Source: Streptomyces olivoverticillatus (GTDB taxonomy: Bacteria; Actinomycetota; Actinomycetes; Streptomycetales; Streptomycetaceae). From it: a stretch of 64,000 nt of DNA. Shown here in pieces: positions 36,078 to 44,709 of the stretch. Where the stretch lies: contig NZ_JACHJH010000002.1 of the NCBI RefSeq assembly GCF_014203555.1, forward strand, positions 218,791-282,790, read 5' to 3'. How positions within the stretch are numbered: the stretch's first letter is position 1; each line of letters opens with the position of its first letter. The notes beneath the pieces were generated by a model, which was not told where the DNA came from, made no database searches, and saw only the letters and a list, made by a program, of their open reading frames with translations. A program made the translations under genes and the position numbers.

Positions 36078-38326
36078 TGCCACCGTCCCACCACCCACGC
36101 CACCTGCACCCGCGAGGAGCAGCCGAGCCTGCGCATCACCTGCCGCACGTGGTTGACCACCGTCCACTCCGAGATGTCCAGCCGCCCGGCGATCTGCTTG
36201 TTGGTGAGCCCCTCCGCCACCAGCATCGCCACCTGCACCTGACGTGGCGTCAGGCGCTGGGTGCCCGGCGGCTCCGCCTCCGTCTCCGGGGCGGCCACCG
36301 GGACGGCCAGCGCCTCCGCCACCGCGCCCTCCGGCGACAGCCGCAGACCCTCCGCCCACGCGGCGGCGAAGCCCGTCCAGTGCATCCGCGCCCGCAGGCT
36401 CTCCAGCACCTCCGTCTGCTGCGGCGCGGCGATTGCCAGGCGCCCGCGCAGCGCCTCGCACGCGGCCAGCAGCCGCACGACGCGCGGCGCCTGCGCGGGG
36501 GCCGTGCGCAGCAGGAGCAGCGCGAACGATTCGAGTGCCGCCGGGAGTCCGCTGCGCTCGCCCACCGACTCCAGCAGCCGCAGCGCCTCGCGCAGCGACC
36601 GCAGGGCGGCGTCCGGGTCGCCGTCGTCCTCGGCGGCCGCCGCCACCTCGCACAGGGCCCCGGCCAGGCCGCGGGCGTCCCGCAGCCGCCGGAACGCCTC
36701 CACCCCGCGCTCGCGCAGCTCCCGCGCCGTGCGGCCGTCGCCCTGCCCGCGCAGGGCACCCGCCAGCGCCACGGCCGCTTCCGCCTCCGGGCCCGAGGCG
36801 CCCAGCGACTCCAGGGCCGTCAGCGAGGGGCCGAGCGCCGCCTGGGCGCCCTGGTGGTCGCCGAGCCGCAGCAGGGCCGCGCCCATCCGGGCGGACACCA
36901 GGGCCGTCTGCCGGCGGTCGCCCAGCCGTTTGCACAGCGCCAGGGCCCGCCGGTGGCGGCGTACGGCCAGGTCGGCGTCGCCGAGCGCGGCCGCGAACGT
37001 CCCCGACATGTCGACGAGCCGCGCCCGCAGCGGCTCCGACAGCGCTCCCGGTTCGTCCTCGGCCGTCCGGTCGCACCAGTCGAGGCCCTCGGTGAGCCGC
37101 CCCTGCGCCAGCCAGGGCACCCGGCAGGCCAGGACGAACGAGGCGACGGCTTCCCGCTCGCCGCGCTCGCGCAGTCTGTGCAAGGCGGCCATGACGTTGG
37201 GGTGCTCGGCGGCCAGCAGCCGCAGCCACGTCGCCTGGTCCGTGCCCGCCAGGCGGAGCTCGGCGGCCGTGACCAGCCGCCGGTACTCCTCGGCGTGCCG
37301 GTCCAGGGCGGCATCCGCGCGGCCCGTGTCGTGCAGCGTCTCGCGGACGAGGGAGCGCACGGGCTCGGGGACGGTGAAGCGGGGCTCGCCACTCTCCTGG
37401 GTGGTGACGGTCAGCAGGTGCCGGTCGAGCAGCGTCTCCAGGGCGCTGTCGGTGGCCGCCCGGGGGAGCGGGGACGTCCGCTCCGCCACGGGCAGGCCGA
37501 AGCCCGGCTCGAAGACGGCCAGTTGGTCCAGGAGCTCCCGCTCGGGTCCGGTGACGCCCTCCAGGGCCGCGGCCGCGAGGGCGCCGAGCGAACGGTGCCG
37601 CTCCGGGGCGTCGGCCGGGCCGCCGGACAGGGCGGTCAGCGCGCCCGCGCTCTGCCGCAGCCGGGCGGCGAGCGCCTGCGGGGAGAACAGGCGCAGCCGG
37701 CCCGCCGCCAGCTCCAGGGCGAGGGGGTGGCCTTCCAGACGGATGCAGAGGCCGGCGACCGCGGGGGCGTTCTCCTCGGTGAGGGCGAAGGCGGGCGTGA
37801 CGTTCCGCGCCTGCTGCACGAAGAGGGCGACGGCCGGGACCTCGCCGAGCTCTTGCAGGTCGTGGCCGTCCCCGGGGAGCGGTACGGGCAGCGGGGCGAG
37901 CGGCAGCTGCCGTTCCCCGGCGATGCGCAGCGGGGCGGGGCCGGTGGCGAGGACGACCAGGCCCGGATCGCGGGCCAGGGAAGCGGCGAGGGCGCGGACC
38001 GCCTCGGGGGCGGCGGGGCGCGGGCCGCCGTCGACCAGGAGCAGACGGCGCTCCCCGGCCTCGTATACGGCGTCCGGCGCGGTGAACTCCTCCGCGCCCA
38101 CCGCCCGTACCGCCGCGAACTCCCCCCGCAGCTCCTCCGCGACCGCACGCGCCAGATGCGTCTTGCCCACGCCGAGCGGCCCCGTCACCGTGACCAGGCG
38201 GGCGGCCGGGTCGCGCAGGAGGCCGACGAGGGTCAGCCACTCGCGGGTGCGGTACGGGGTGGTGACGGGCGGCAGGGCGGCGAGCGCCTCCCATGCCGAC
38301 CGCTCTTGCTGCTGTGGTGTGGACAT
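36074..38326 (-). CDS. LuxR-type regulator with an NB-ARC/AAA-like ATPase and TPR region
   Basis: A 750-residue regulator. Walker A is visible in VTGPLGVGKTHLARAV (about residue 46), and LLLVDGG near residue 95 may serve as Walker B. The central third is helical and TPR-like, and the C-terminus is a LuxR helix-turn-helix (LTPRQVQVAMLVAEGLTNKQIAGRL, fragment LTNKQIAGRLDIS). Its family is common in actinomycetes as AfsR-like or ATPase-LuxR regulators. The start ATG 38326 is preceded by GGGGGG. It lies between the SARP gene and the ligase-like gene, all in the same direction, so 40979 to 34377 may be one regulatory transcript. Target genes are not deducible. Confidence 0.85.
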   Translation of the reverse strand: MSTPQQQERSAWEALAALPPVTTPYRTREWLTLVGLLRDPAARLVTVTGPLGVGKTHLARAVAEELRGEFAAVRAVGAEEFTAPDAVYEAGERRLLLVDGGPRPAAPEAVRALAASLARDPGLVVLATGPAPLRIAGERQLPLAPLPVPLPGDGHDLQELGEVPAVALFVQQARNVTPAFALTEENAPAVAGLCIRLEGHPLALELAAGRLRLFSPQALAARLRQSAGALTALSGGPADAPERHRSLGALAAAALEGVTGPERELLDQLAVFEPGFGLPVAERTSPLPRAATDSALETLLDRHLLTVTTQESGEPRFTVPEPVRSLVRETLHDTGRADAALDRHAEEYRRLVTAAELRLAGTDQATWLRLLAAEHPNVMAALHRLRERGEREAVASFVLACRVPWLAQGRLTEGLDWCDRTAEDEPGALSEPLRARLVDMSGTFAAALGDADLAVRRHRRALALCKRLGDRRQTALVSARMGAALLRLGDHQGAQAALGPSLTALESLGASGPEAEAAVALAGALRGQGDGRTARELRERGVEAFRRLRDARGLAGALCEVAAAAEDDGDPDAALRSLREALRLLESVGERSGLPAALESFALLLLRTAPAQAPRVVRLLAACEALRGRLAIAAPQQTEVLESLRARMHWTGFAAAWAEGLRLSPEGAVAEALAVPVAAPETEAEPPGTQRLTPRQVQVAMLVAEGLTNKQIAGRLDISEWTVVNHVRQVMRRLGCSSRVQVAWVVGRWQ

Positions 38327-38345
38327 CGTCCCCCCTAAGGCTGGT

Positions 38346-40979
38346 TCAGACCGGCAGCGCCAGCGGCTCCGGTGTGCGCAGGCGCCAGATGCCCGGCCGC
38401 ACCTCCAAGTGGTGCGGGGGCTCCGGGCGGGAGCTCGCGCGCAGGGAGTCGGTCATGCGCAGCGACCGGCGGGCGTAGCCCTCCAGACGGCGGTCCTCCA
38501 GCTCCACCGCCACCTCCAGGCACTGCCCGAAGTGCCGCCCGGCCTCGGCCGGACCCGCGGACTCCAGCGCCAGCAGGCCCAGTGCGCGCAGCACGTCGAA
38601 GCGGGCCCGCGCATGGGCGGGGGCCGCGACCGCGGCGAGCGCGGGCTCCAGGAGGGCGGCGGCCGACGACAGCTCGCCACGGTCGACGTCGAGTTCGGCC
38701 AGGCCGACGAGCGCACGGGCGTACTCCTGGCGGTCGCCCGCCGCCTCGGCGGCCTCCCGGGCCCGGCTGTAGAAGTCCCGGGCCACCGGCAGCCGCCGGT
38801 GCTGCCATGCCAGATCGCCGAGCGAGCGCGCCATCCGGGCCTGCCCGGCACGGTCCCCGGCCTGCCGCGCGGCATCCAGGGCGAGGGTGTGCGTGGTCTC
38901 CCACTCCGCCCAGGCGGCGTGGCTCTCCAGATACCCGGACACGGCACCGGCCAGCCGCGTCGTCTGCGCCCACAGCCCGGCGTCGTACGCCGTGCGCACC
39001 GCCTTGACCAGCGCGGGCAGCTCCCGTGCGAACCAGGCGCGCGGGTCCTCGCCCGCGCCCGGTCCGCGCGTCAGCCGGGCGTCGGCCGACTCCGCGGCCG
39101 CCGCGTACGCCTCGCACATCCGCAGCGTCGCCGCCCGGACGTCCGCGGCCTGCTCCTCGGCGGCGAGCCGCTCCAGGGCCAGCATGCGCAGCAGCTCGTG
39201 GAAGGCGTACCGGCCCTCGCCCGCGGCCTCCAGCAGCCGCCCGTCGACCAGGCCCTCCACCAGATGCCCCGTCTGCCCCTCGGACCGCCCGAGCAGCGCG
39301 GCCGCCGTCGGCAGCCCGAACGGCCCCGTGGGCGTGAGCGCCAGCAGCCGGAACGCCCGCTGCTCGTCGGCCGTGGCATCGGCGTAGGCGGCCAGCAGCG
39401 CGGCCCGTACGTCCAGGTCGCCGACGCGCAGCTCGCCCAGGCGCGCCCCCTCGTCCCGCAGACGCGCGGCGAGCGAGGCCGCGCTCCAGTGCGGACGGGC
39501 GCCCAGCCGGCCCGCCGCCACGCGCACGGCCAGCGGCAGATGCCCGCACAGCTCCGCGATCTCCGCGACGGCGCCCGCGTCCGCGGCCTGCCCGGCCCCG
39601 GCCGTGGCCTCGAACAGCCGCCTCGACTCCTCCGGTTCGAGCGCGTCCAGCACCACGGCACGCACGCCGCCCAGGCCCGCGGGCAGCCGCCGCCCGGTGA
39701 CCAGGGCGGTGCTGCCGTCGGTGGCGGGCAGCAGCGGGCGCAGCTGCGCCTCGGAGGTGGCGTTGTCCAGGACGAGCAGCATCCGGCGGCCCGCCAGCAG
39801 CCGCCCGAAGGCGTCCTGCAGCTCCTCCGGGCCGTCGTCCTCCGCGACCCGCACACCCGCCCGGCGCAGCAGCCGGGCCAGGGCCTCGGGCGCGGAGAGC
39901 GGCCGGCCGGCCAGCGGTTCGAGGTCGAGGAAGAGGCTGCCGTCGGGGAAGGCGTCGGCCACCCGGTGCGCGGCCTCCACGGCAAGGGCCGTCTTGCCGA
40001 CGCCGGGCTTCCCGGCCAGTGCCACGCACGTACCGGCGGGCGCCTCGCGCAACAGGCCCTCGACGTGGGCGAGCTGGGCGATGCGCCCGGTGAAGTCGGG
40101 CAGAGCCGCGGGCAGCGCGGTCACGGGGCGGGGCGCGGCCGCCCGCACGGGCGCGGGGGAGGCGGCGAACAGCTCCCTGTCCCCGGCCAGGATGCGCTGG
40201 TGCAGCCGCTGCAGCGGTGGGCCCGGCTCGATGGCCAGCTCGTCCACCAGGGTGCGGCGCAGCCGGGCGAACGCCTGGAGCGCCTCGGCCTGCCGCCCCG
40301 CACGGAAGAGCGCCAGCATCAGGTGCCCGTGGAACTCCTCGCGCAGCGGGTGCTCGGCGGCCACCGACTGCAGCTCGGCGATGAGTTCGCGGTGCCGGCC
40401 CAGGTGCAGGTCGGCGCGGATGCGCTGTTCGAGGGCGGCGACGCTCGCCTCGCCCAGGCGCACGGCCGCGGCCTCCAGCAGCGGCCCGTGCGGGGTGTCG
40501 GAGAGCAGCGGCCCGCGCCACAGCGCGACGGCCCGGCGCTGGAGGTCGGCGGCGGCCGCGAAGTCGCCCTGCTCCAGGGCCTGGCGGCCGCGCTCGTGCA
40601 GCTCCTCGAAGGCGGTCAGGTCCAGCCGCCCGGGGGCCAGGCGCAGCAGGTACCCCGGCTGCCGGGTGAGCAGCGCCTCGCGCCCGTGCGAGGGCGCGGC
40701 GGAGTGCAGCAGCTTGCGCAGCTGGGAGATGTAGACCTGCAGGGTGGTGGTGGCGGTGCGGGGCGGGTCGTCGCGCCACAGCTCGTCGATGAGGCTCTCC
40801 ACGGAGACCACTTCGTTGGCCCGTACGAGCAGTGCGGCGAGCACGACGCGCAGCTTGGCGGCGCGCGGGGTGTACGACTCCCGGTCCCCGTCCTCCCCGC
40901 GGACCTCCATGGGACCCAGGATTCCGAACGTCAGTGAGTGCGCGGGCACTTCGGCGGCCGGCCTGTCAGCTGTCGCCAT
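38346..40979 (-). CDS. SARP-NB-ARC regulator (AfsR-like)
   Basis: An 877-residue Streptomyces antibiotic regulatory protein. Residues 15-110 are the OmpR-like winged helix (FGILGPMEVR and RAAKLRVVLAALLVRANEVVS, fragment KLRVVLAALL), and residues 115-265 are the bacterial transcriptional activation domain (FEELHERGRQALEQGDFAAA). An NB-ARC ATPase follows with GKPGVGKTALAVEAA (about 322) and LLVLDNATSE (about 400), then a helical TPR-like C-terminus. This is the AfsR/large-SARP architecture, slightly short at the C-terminus. SARPs bind direct repeats spaced by about 11 bp near -35, matching the form of the G-run repeats in this locus. It is encoded next to the AfsA homologue, a frequent pairing. 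Confidence 0.9.
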   Translation of the reverse strand: MATADRPAAEVPAHSLTFGILGPMEVRGEDGDRESYTPRAAKLRVVLAALLVRANEVVSVESLIDELWRDDPPRTATTTLQVYISQLRKLLHSAAPSHGREALLTRQPGYLLRLAPGRLDLTAFEELHERGRQALEQGDFAAAADLQRRAVALWRGPLLSDTPHGPLLEAAAVRLGEASVAALEQRIRADLHLGRHRELIAELQSVAAEHPLREEFHGHLMLALFRAGRQAEALQAFARLRRTLVDELAIEPGPPLQRLHQRILAGDRELFAASPAPVRAAAPRPVTALPAALPDFTGRIAQLAHVEGLLREAPAGTCVALAGKPGVGKTALAVEAAHRVADAFPDGSLFLDLEPLAGRPLSAPEALARLLRRAGVRVAEDDGPEELQDAFGRLLAGRRMLLVLDNATSEAQLRPLLPATDGSTALVTGRRLPAGLGGVRAVVLDALEPEESRRLFEATAGAGQAADAGAVAEIAELCGHLPLAVRVAAGRLGARPHWSAASLAARLRDEGARLGELRVGDLDVRAALLAAYADATADEQRAFRLLALTPTGPFGLPTAAALLGRSEGQTGHLVEGLVDGRLLEAAGEGRYAFHELLRMLALERLAAEEQAADVRAATLRMCEAYAAAAESADARLTRGPGAGEDPRAWFARELPALVKAVRTAYDAGLWAQTTRLAGAVSGYLESHAAWAEWETTHTLALDAARQAGDRAGQARMARSLGDLAWQHRRLPVARDFYSRAREAAEAAGDRQEYARALVGLAELDVDRGELSSAAALLEPALAAVAAPAHARARFDVLRALGLLALESAGPAEAGRHFGQCLEVAVELEDRRLEGYARRSLRMTDSLRASSRPEPPHHLEVRPGIWRLRTPEPLALPV

Positions 40980-40980
40980 G

Positions 40981-41973
40981 TCAGAAGTCCTGTACGACGA
41001 GGGTCCGGGCCTCGGCGACGGCGCGCCGGTGCTGGGTGACGGTGAGCGTCACCGGCACCGCGGGCCGTCCGTCCGCGTCCCGCCCCAGCGGGCCCGGCAC
41101 GGCCGCCCAGCGCAGCGGGTGATCGGCCTCCGCGTAGCCGCGGAAGTGCACCTCGCAGGCGGCGAGCGTGGAGCGGGCCGGGGCGAGCCCGTAGGTGCGT
41201 CCGGCGGTCAGCAGCGACGTCTGGCGCAGCGACTCCAGCAGCAGCGTGCCCGGGACCTGGCCGCCGGGCATGGTCCGGAAGACGCTGTGGCCGATGCGCG
41301 GCAGCACCCAGGTGGTCAGCCGGCCGTGCGAGGACTCCGACGGCTCGCAGACGACGACGTTCTCCGGCGCACAGCGGCCCACTTCGGCCGGGTCCACCGG
41401 CCACGTCGGCCCGTCCGGCACGTCGTCGAGCTCGGGCGCCGCGCGCAGGGCGCGGCGGCTGTGCGCCACGTGGCTGCGGTGCAGCACCGGCATCAGGAAC
41501 ACCAGGCTCGCCGAACCGGTGCAGCACAGCACGTCGTCGATGCGCACCTCGATCCGGAACTCCAGCCCGCGCGGCACTCCGGCCACCACATGGGCGGGCC
41601 GGGCCCGTACGCCCGTGGTCATCCGCGCCCGGTGCGCGCCCGGCCCGGTGCGCCAGGCGCCCAGCTCGCACAGGTCGAGGTCGAAGCGGTAGAAGAGGCC
41701 CGGCCGGTCCTGGGGCACGCCGAAGTACTGGTGGCCCACGAATTCGCCGATCTCGCGGATCGTCTCCGTGGTGATCTGGAGGTCGTGGAAGCGCCCCGGC
41801 CCGTCATCGAACAGCGGATGCCCGGCAGGCACCTCGCCCGTCAGCACGAAGTGCTCCTCGCCGCTGCTCGGGGCGTCCAGCAGATAGTGGTCCCAGGACG
41901 GCGGGCAGTGGATCAGATGGCGGGTGTCGTTGCCGAGACCCAGTTCAGCGGTGGCAGTGCTCTCGACTGTCAT
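40981..41973 (-). CDS. AfsA-family gamma-butyrolactone biosynthesis protein
   Basis: A 330-residue protein with two AfsA (hotdog-like) repeats. The first includes HPLFDDGPGRFHDLQITTETIREIGEFVGHQYFGVP (fragments HPLFDD, REIGEFVGHQYF), and the second HSVFRTMPGGQVPGTLLLESLRQ (fragment GGQVPGTLLLESLRQ); both are diagnostic of AfsA/ScbA/BarX. AfsA joins a beta-ketoacyl chain to dihydroxyacetone phosphate in gamma-butyrolactone signal synthesis. The usual partner, an ArpA-type receptor, is not encoded in the window. It lies directly upstream of the SARP gene on the same strand, and an ARE-like palindrome sits about 125 bp before its ATG. Some AfsA homologues have regulatory rather than biosynthetic roles. 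Confidence 0.9.
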   Translation of the reverse strand: MTVESTATAELGLGNDTRHLIHCPPSWDHYLLDAPSSGEEHFVLTGEVPAGHPLFDDGPGRFHDLQITTETIREIGEFVGHQYFGVPQDRPGLFYRFDLDLCELGAWRTGPGAHRARMTTGVRARPAHVVAGVPRGLEFRIEVRIDDVLCCTGSASLVFLMPVLHRSHVAHSRRALRAAPELDDVPDGPTWPVDPAEVGRCAPENVVVCEPSESSHGRLTTWVLPRIGHSVFRTMPGGQVPGTLLLESLRQTSLLTAGRTYGLAPARSTLAACEVHFRGYAEADHPLRWAAVPGPLGRDADGRPAVPVTLTVTQHRRAVAEARTLVVQDF

Positions 41974-42090
41974 GGTGTCTCCTCAGACCGGCCGCGACCT
42001 GGGCAGCCGTCACAACAGGGTGCGGCGCGGCGCGGCGTGCCTTCCACTCGGGGACGGTGACAGCAAGCTGCACGTCACCAAGTGCGGGGG

Positions 42091-42110
42091 TGGGGACCGA
42101 TCGGTTTTAG
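42091..42110. promoter_or_regulatory. ARE-like (gamma-butyrolactone receptor box) palindrome upstream of the AfsA homologue
   Basis: The sequence TGGGGACCGATCGGTTTTAG contains the perfect palindrome ACCGATCGGT (42096-42105) flanked by a T-run, resembling ARE boxes, whose cores read ACCG-N2-CGGT. It lies in the 252-bp gap upstream of the AfsA gene, where such receptor sites are normally found. The remainder of the gap shows no gene. Confidence 0.55.
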
Positions 42111-42225
42111 CCGGACCCATGGGAGAGGGGGCACGGTGGTGCCCAAGGCCACCGCCCCGCACCCGGTTACCCCCGTCCGGGGCGGGGCACGGTGGTTCTT
42201 CCATGGTTTTTCGTGAGGCGGCCCC

Positions 42226-44565
42226 TCACCGTCGTGCCGCCGCCTCCAGCCCCACCAGGTGCGCCACCTGCGCCCGCGAGACGATGCCGAACTTCTTGAA
42301 GATGCGGCTGAGATACGTCTCCACCGTCTTCGGGCTCAGCAGCAGCCGCGCCGCGATCTGCGCGTTCGTGCAGCCCTCGCTCACCAGCGCCGCGACCTGC
42401 GCCTCGCGGCGGCTGAGCGTATCGAGACCCGCGCCCGGCTGCTCGCCCCCGGCCGCCGGGTCCTCGTGCCTCCGCACGACGCCGATGTCCTGCAGACGGC
42501 GGTCCGCGCGCTCCTGCCACATGCCGCCGAGCGGGGCGGCGAAGCGGGCCGCGCTCTGCGCCAGCCGGCCCGCCGCGACGCTCTCGCCCGCCGCCAGGTG
42601 AACGCGGGCCCGGCACAGCAGCGCATCCACCGCCAGGGGCCCGCCGCCGCAGCGCAGGGCGGTCTCCACCGCCACGTCCGCGTGGTCCGCGGCCGCCGTC
42701 GTGTCCTCCGCCAGCAGCCGCACCGTGGCCAGCCCCAGCGCCAGCCGGCCGGCCTGCGGCACCTGCCCGCGGTCGAAGGCGAGGGCGAAGCCCTCGGTCA
42801 GCCGACGTTCGGCCTCGCGCCGGCGCCCAACGTAGATTTGAGCATCCGTCAGCCAAGACAGTGCGTCCAGGCGTGCCTCCCAGGCGCCCGGCTCCAGGGC
42901 GTCCAGCGCGTGGGCCGCCACCGAGGCCGCCTCCGCGGCGCCCTCGAAGCGGCCGCCCGCCGCCTCCGCCGCGGCCGCCAGACCGAGTGCGTGCGCCCGG
43001 CCCGCGCCGTCGCCGAGCGCCGACGCCGTGCACGCGGCCTGCGCCGCCCACTCGGCGGCCGACTGCCGCCCTATGTTCTCGCCCGACTCCAACGCCAGCG
43101 CGGCGCATGCCAACTGGCGCGCGAGCGCCACCCGGGCGCCGCCCCCCGCGCCCAGCAGGACTTCCCGCGCGTCCTGCCACCGGCCCAGGAGCCGGAGGGC
43201 GAGCCCGTACGACTCCACGGCCTCCGCCCGTACGTCCTCGCCCGCCTCGTCGATCCTCGGCCAGGCGGCCGCGTAGCCGGTCACCGCCTGCTCCGGACGG
43301 CCGGACGCCACCAGCGCCCGCGCATGCAGCAGCAGGCCCTCGACGGACGCCGTGTGCCGGGCCAGCCGCCGCGCCGCCACGGCCGGCGCGCGGCCCAGCT
43401 CGGCGCGGGCGGCGTCCAGTTCGCGCCGCCGCGTCACCGGCTGCACCGCCGTACGGGCCTGGGCGCGGGTACGGGCGCCCACGCGCCAGCCGCCGTCGCT
43501 CGCGTTCAGCACGAGTGCGCGCACCGCCGGGTGGCGGAAGCGGAACCGGCTGTCGCGGACCGCCCGGACGATCCCCTCGCGCTGCAACTCGTCCAGACCG
43601 GACAGCGTTTCCCGCAGCGGCACATCCGCCACCCTCGCCACGTCCTGCGCCGTGAAGGCGCCACCCAGGACAGCCGCGGCGCACGCCGTCAGCCACGCCG
43701 CCGGGGACTGCGAGGCGCGCAGCTCCGCTCCCGAGGACCGGGCCAGCGCGGGCGGCGTGCCGCACTCGAGCTCCCACGTCCCGTAGACCTCGGTCGTACC
43801 GCTGTCATCGGGGAAGCGCAGCGCGCGCAGCAGCCCCGGCAGCCCCGCCGCATCGCGCAGCAGCATGCGCCGCTCCACGGCCGTGAGGGCGGGCGGCAGC
43901 AGGGCGGCCGCGTCGCGGTCCGCGAGCGGGGCGACGTCCAGGTGCAGTCCGGCGTGCGCGTCCCGGTCCCCGCGCGGCAGCGGCACGGAGGCCGTGTCGC
44001 GGTGGACGAGCACGGTCACCACGGGTGCCTGCGGCGGGTGTTCGGCGAGGTGCGCGAGGAGCTCGCGGGAGAGGGGGTCGGCGCGGTGGGCGTCGTCCAG
44101 GACCAGCAGCAGGCCCGCCGGCCGGGCCAGGTGCTCGATCACCGTGCGCAGGGCCCGGATCAGCCAGTAGGCCTGCGGGCTGTCGGGGCCGACGGGCTCG
44201 GCCGGCGCGTAGGCGGCCCCGAGCGCCGGGAAGACGGCCTCCAGCCGGGCCGCGCCGGGCACGTCGGCCGACACGTGGTCGTCCAGCGCGTCCACGACCA
44301 CCGCGAACGGCAGCCCCGCCCCGCCCCGTACGGCCCGGCCCGCCGCGACCCTCCAGCCGCGCGCCCGCGCCCGGGAGGCGAGCTCCCCGGCCAGCCTGGA
44401 CTTGCCCACCCACGGCTCGCCGCCGATCGACACCAGCCGGGCCCCATGCGTATGCGCCCGCTCCAGCTCCCCCTCCAGTCTCAGCAACTCCGTGCGTCGG
44501 CCCACCGGCGCCACCGCCGGACCGCCGCCGTCCTGCCCGTTCCCGTATCCCCCGTGACCACTCAT
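42226..44565 (-). CDS. LAL-type (large ATP-binding LuxR) transcriptional regulator
   Basis: A 779-residue regulator. The ATPase domain starts with GRRTELLRLEGEL, Walker A is SIGGEPWVGKSRLA (about residue 48), and LLLVLDDAHRAD (about 155) is Walker B. A helical central part is followed by the LuxR helix-turn-helix (LSRREAQVAALVSEGCTNAQIAARL, fragment CTNAQIAARLLLS, then KTVETYLSRIFKKF). It is the second LAL in the window and shorter than the one at 30020. ATG 44565 is the first start after which the conserved VGRRTEL segment follows in normal position. It is divergent from the MFS transporter gene (144-bp gap), which may be its target. Confidence 0.9.
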   Translation of the reverse strand: MSGHGGYGNGQDGGGPAVAPVGRRTELLRLEGELERAHTHGARLVSIGGEPWVGKSRLAGELASRARARGWRVAAGRAVRGGAGLPFAVVVDALDDHVSADVPGAARLEAVFPALGAAYAPAEPVGPDSPQAYWLIRALRTVIEHLARPAGLLLVLDDAHRADPLSRELLAHLAEHPPQAPVVTVLVHRDTASVPLPRGDRDAHAGLHLDVAPLADRDAAALLPPALTAVERRMLLRDAAGLPGLLRALRFPDDSGTTEVYGTWELECGTPPALARSSGAELRASQSPAAWLTACAAAVLGGAFTAQDVARVADVPLRETLSGLDELQREGIVRAVRDSRFRFRHPAVRALVLNASDGGWRVGARTRAQARTAVQPVTRRRELDAARAELGRAPAVAARRLARHTASVEGLLLHARALVASGRPEQAVTGYAAAWPRIDEAGEDVRAEAVESYGLALRLLGRWQDAREVLLGAGGGARVALARQLACAALALESGENIGRQSAAEWAAQAACTASALGDGAGRAHALGLAAAAEAAGGRFEGAAEAASVAAHALDALEPGAWEARLDALSWLTDAQIYVGRRREAERRLTEGFALAFDRGQVPQAGRLALGLATVRLLAEDTTAAADHADVAVETALRCGGGPLAVDALLCRARVHLAAGESVAAGRLAQSAARFAAPLGGMWQERADRRLQDIGVVRRHEDPAAGGEQPGAGLDTLSRREAQVAALVSEGCTNAQIAARLLLSPKTVETYLSRIFKKFGIVSRAQVAHLVGLEAAARR

Positions 44566-44709
44566 GTCGGGCAGCCTGCCGCGCGGCCATGGACCGGACC
44601 AAGCGCTCGACCGTGTCCGGAAGCTGCACGACAGCAAGTCCCGCCCGCCCGTCATGCAGGGAGAATCCCGGACTATCGGCCACGCCCGGCCCTTGACAGG
44701 CTCGGCCGC

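Noticed and set aside
38324..38340. TTAGGGGGG before the LuxR-ATPase gene as a member of the G-run operator set
   Set aside because: It is a single run directly in the ribosome-binding position, without the second run or a spaced -10.
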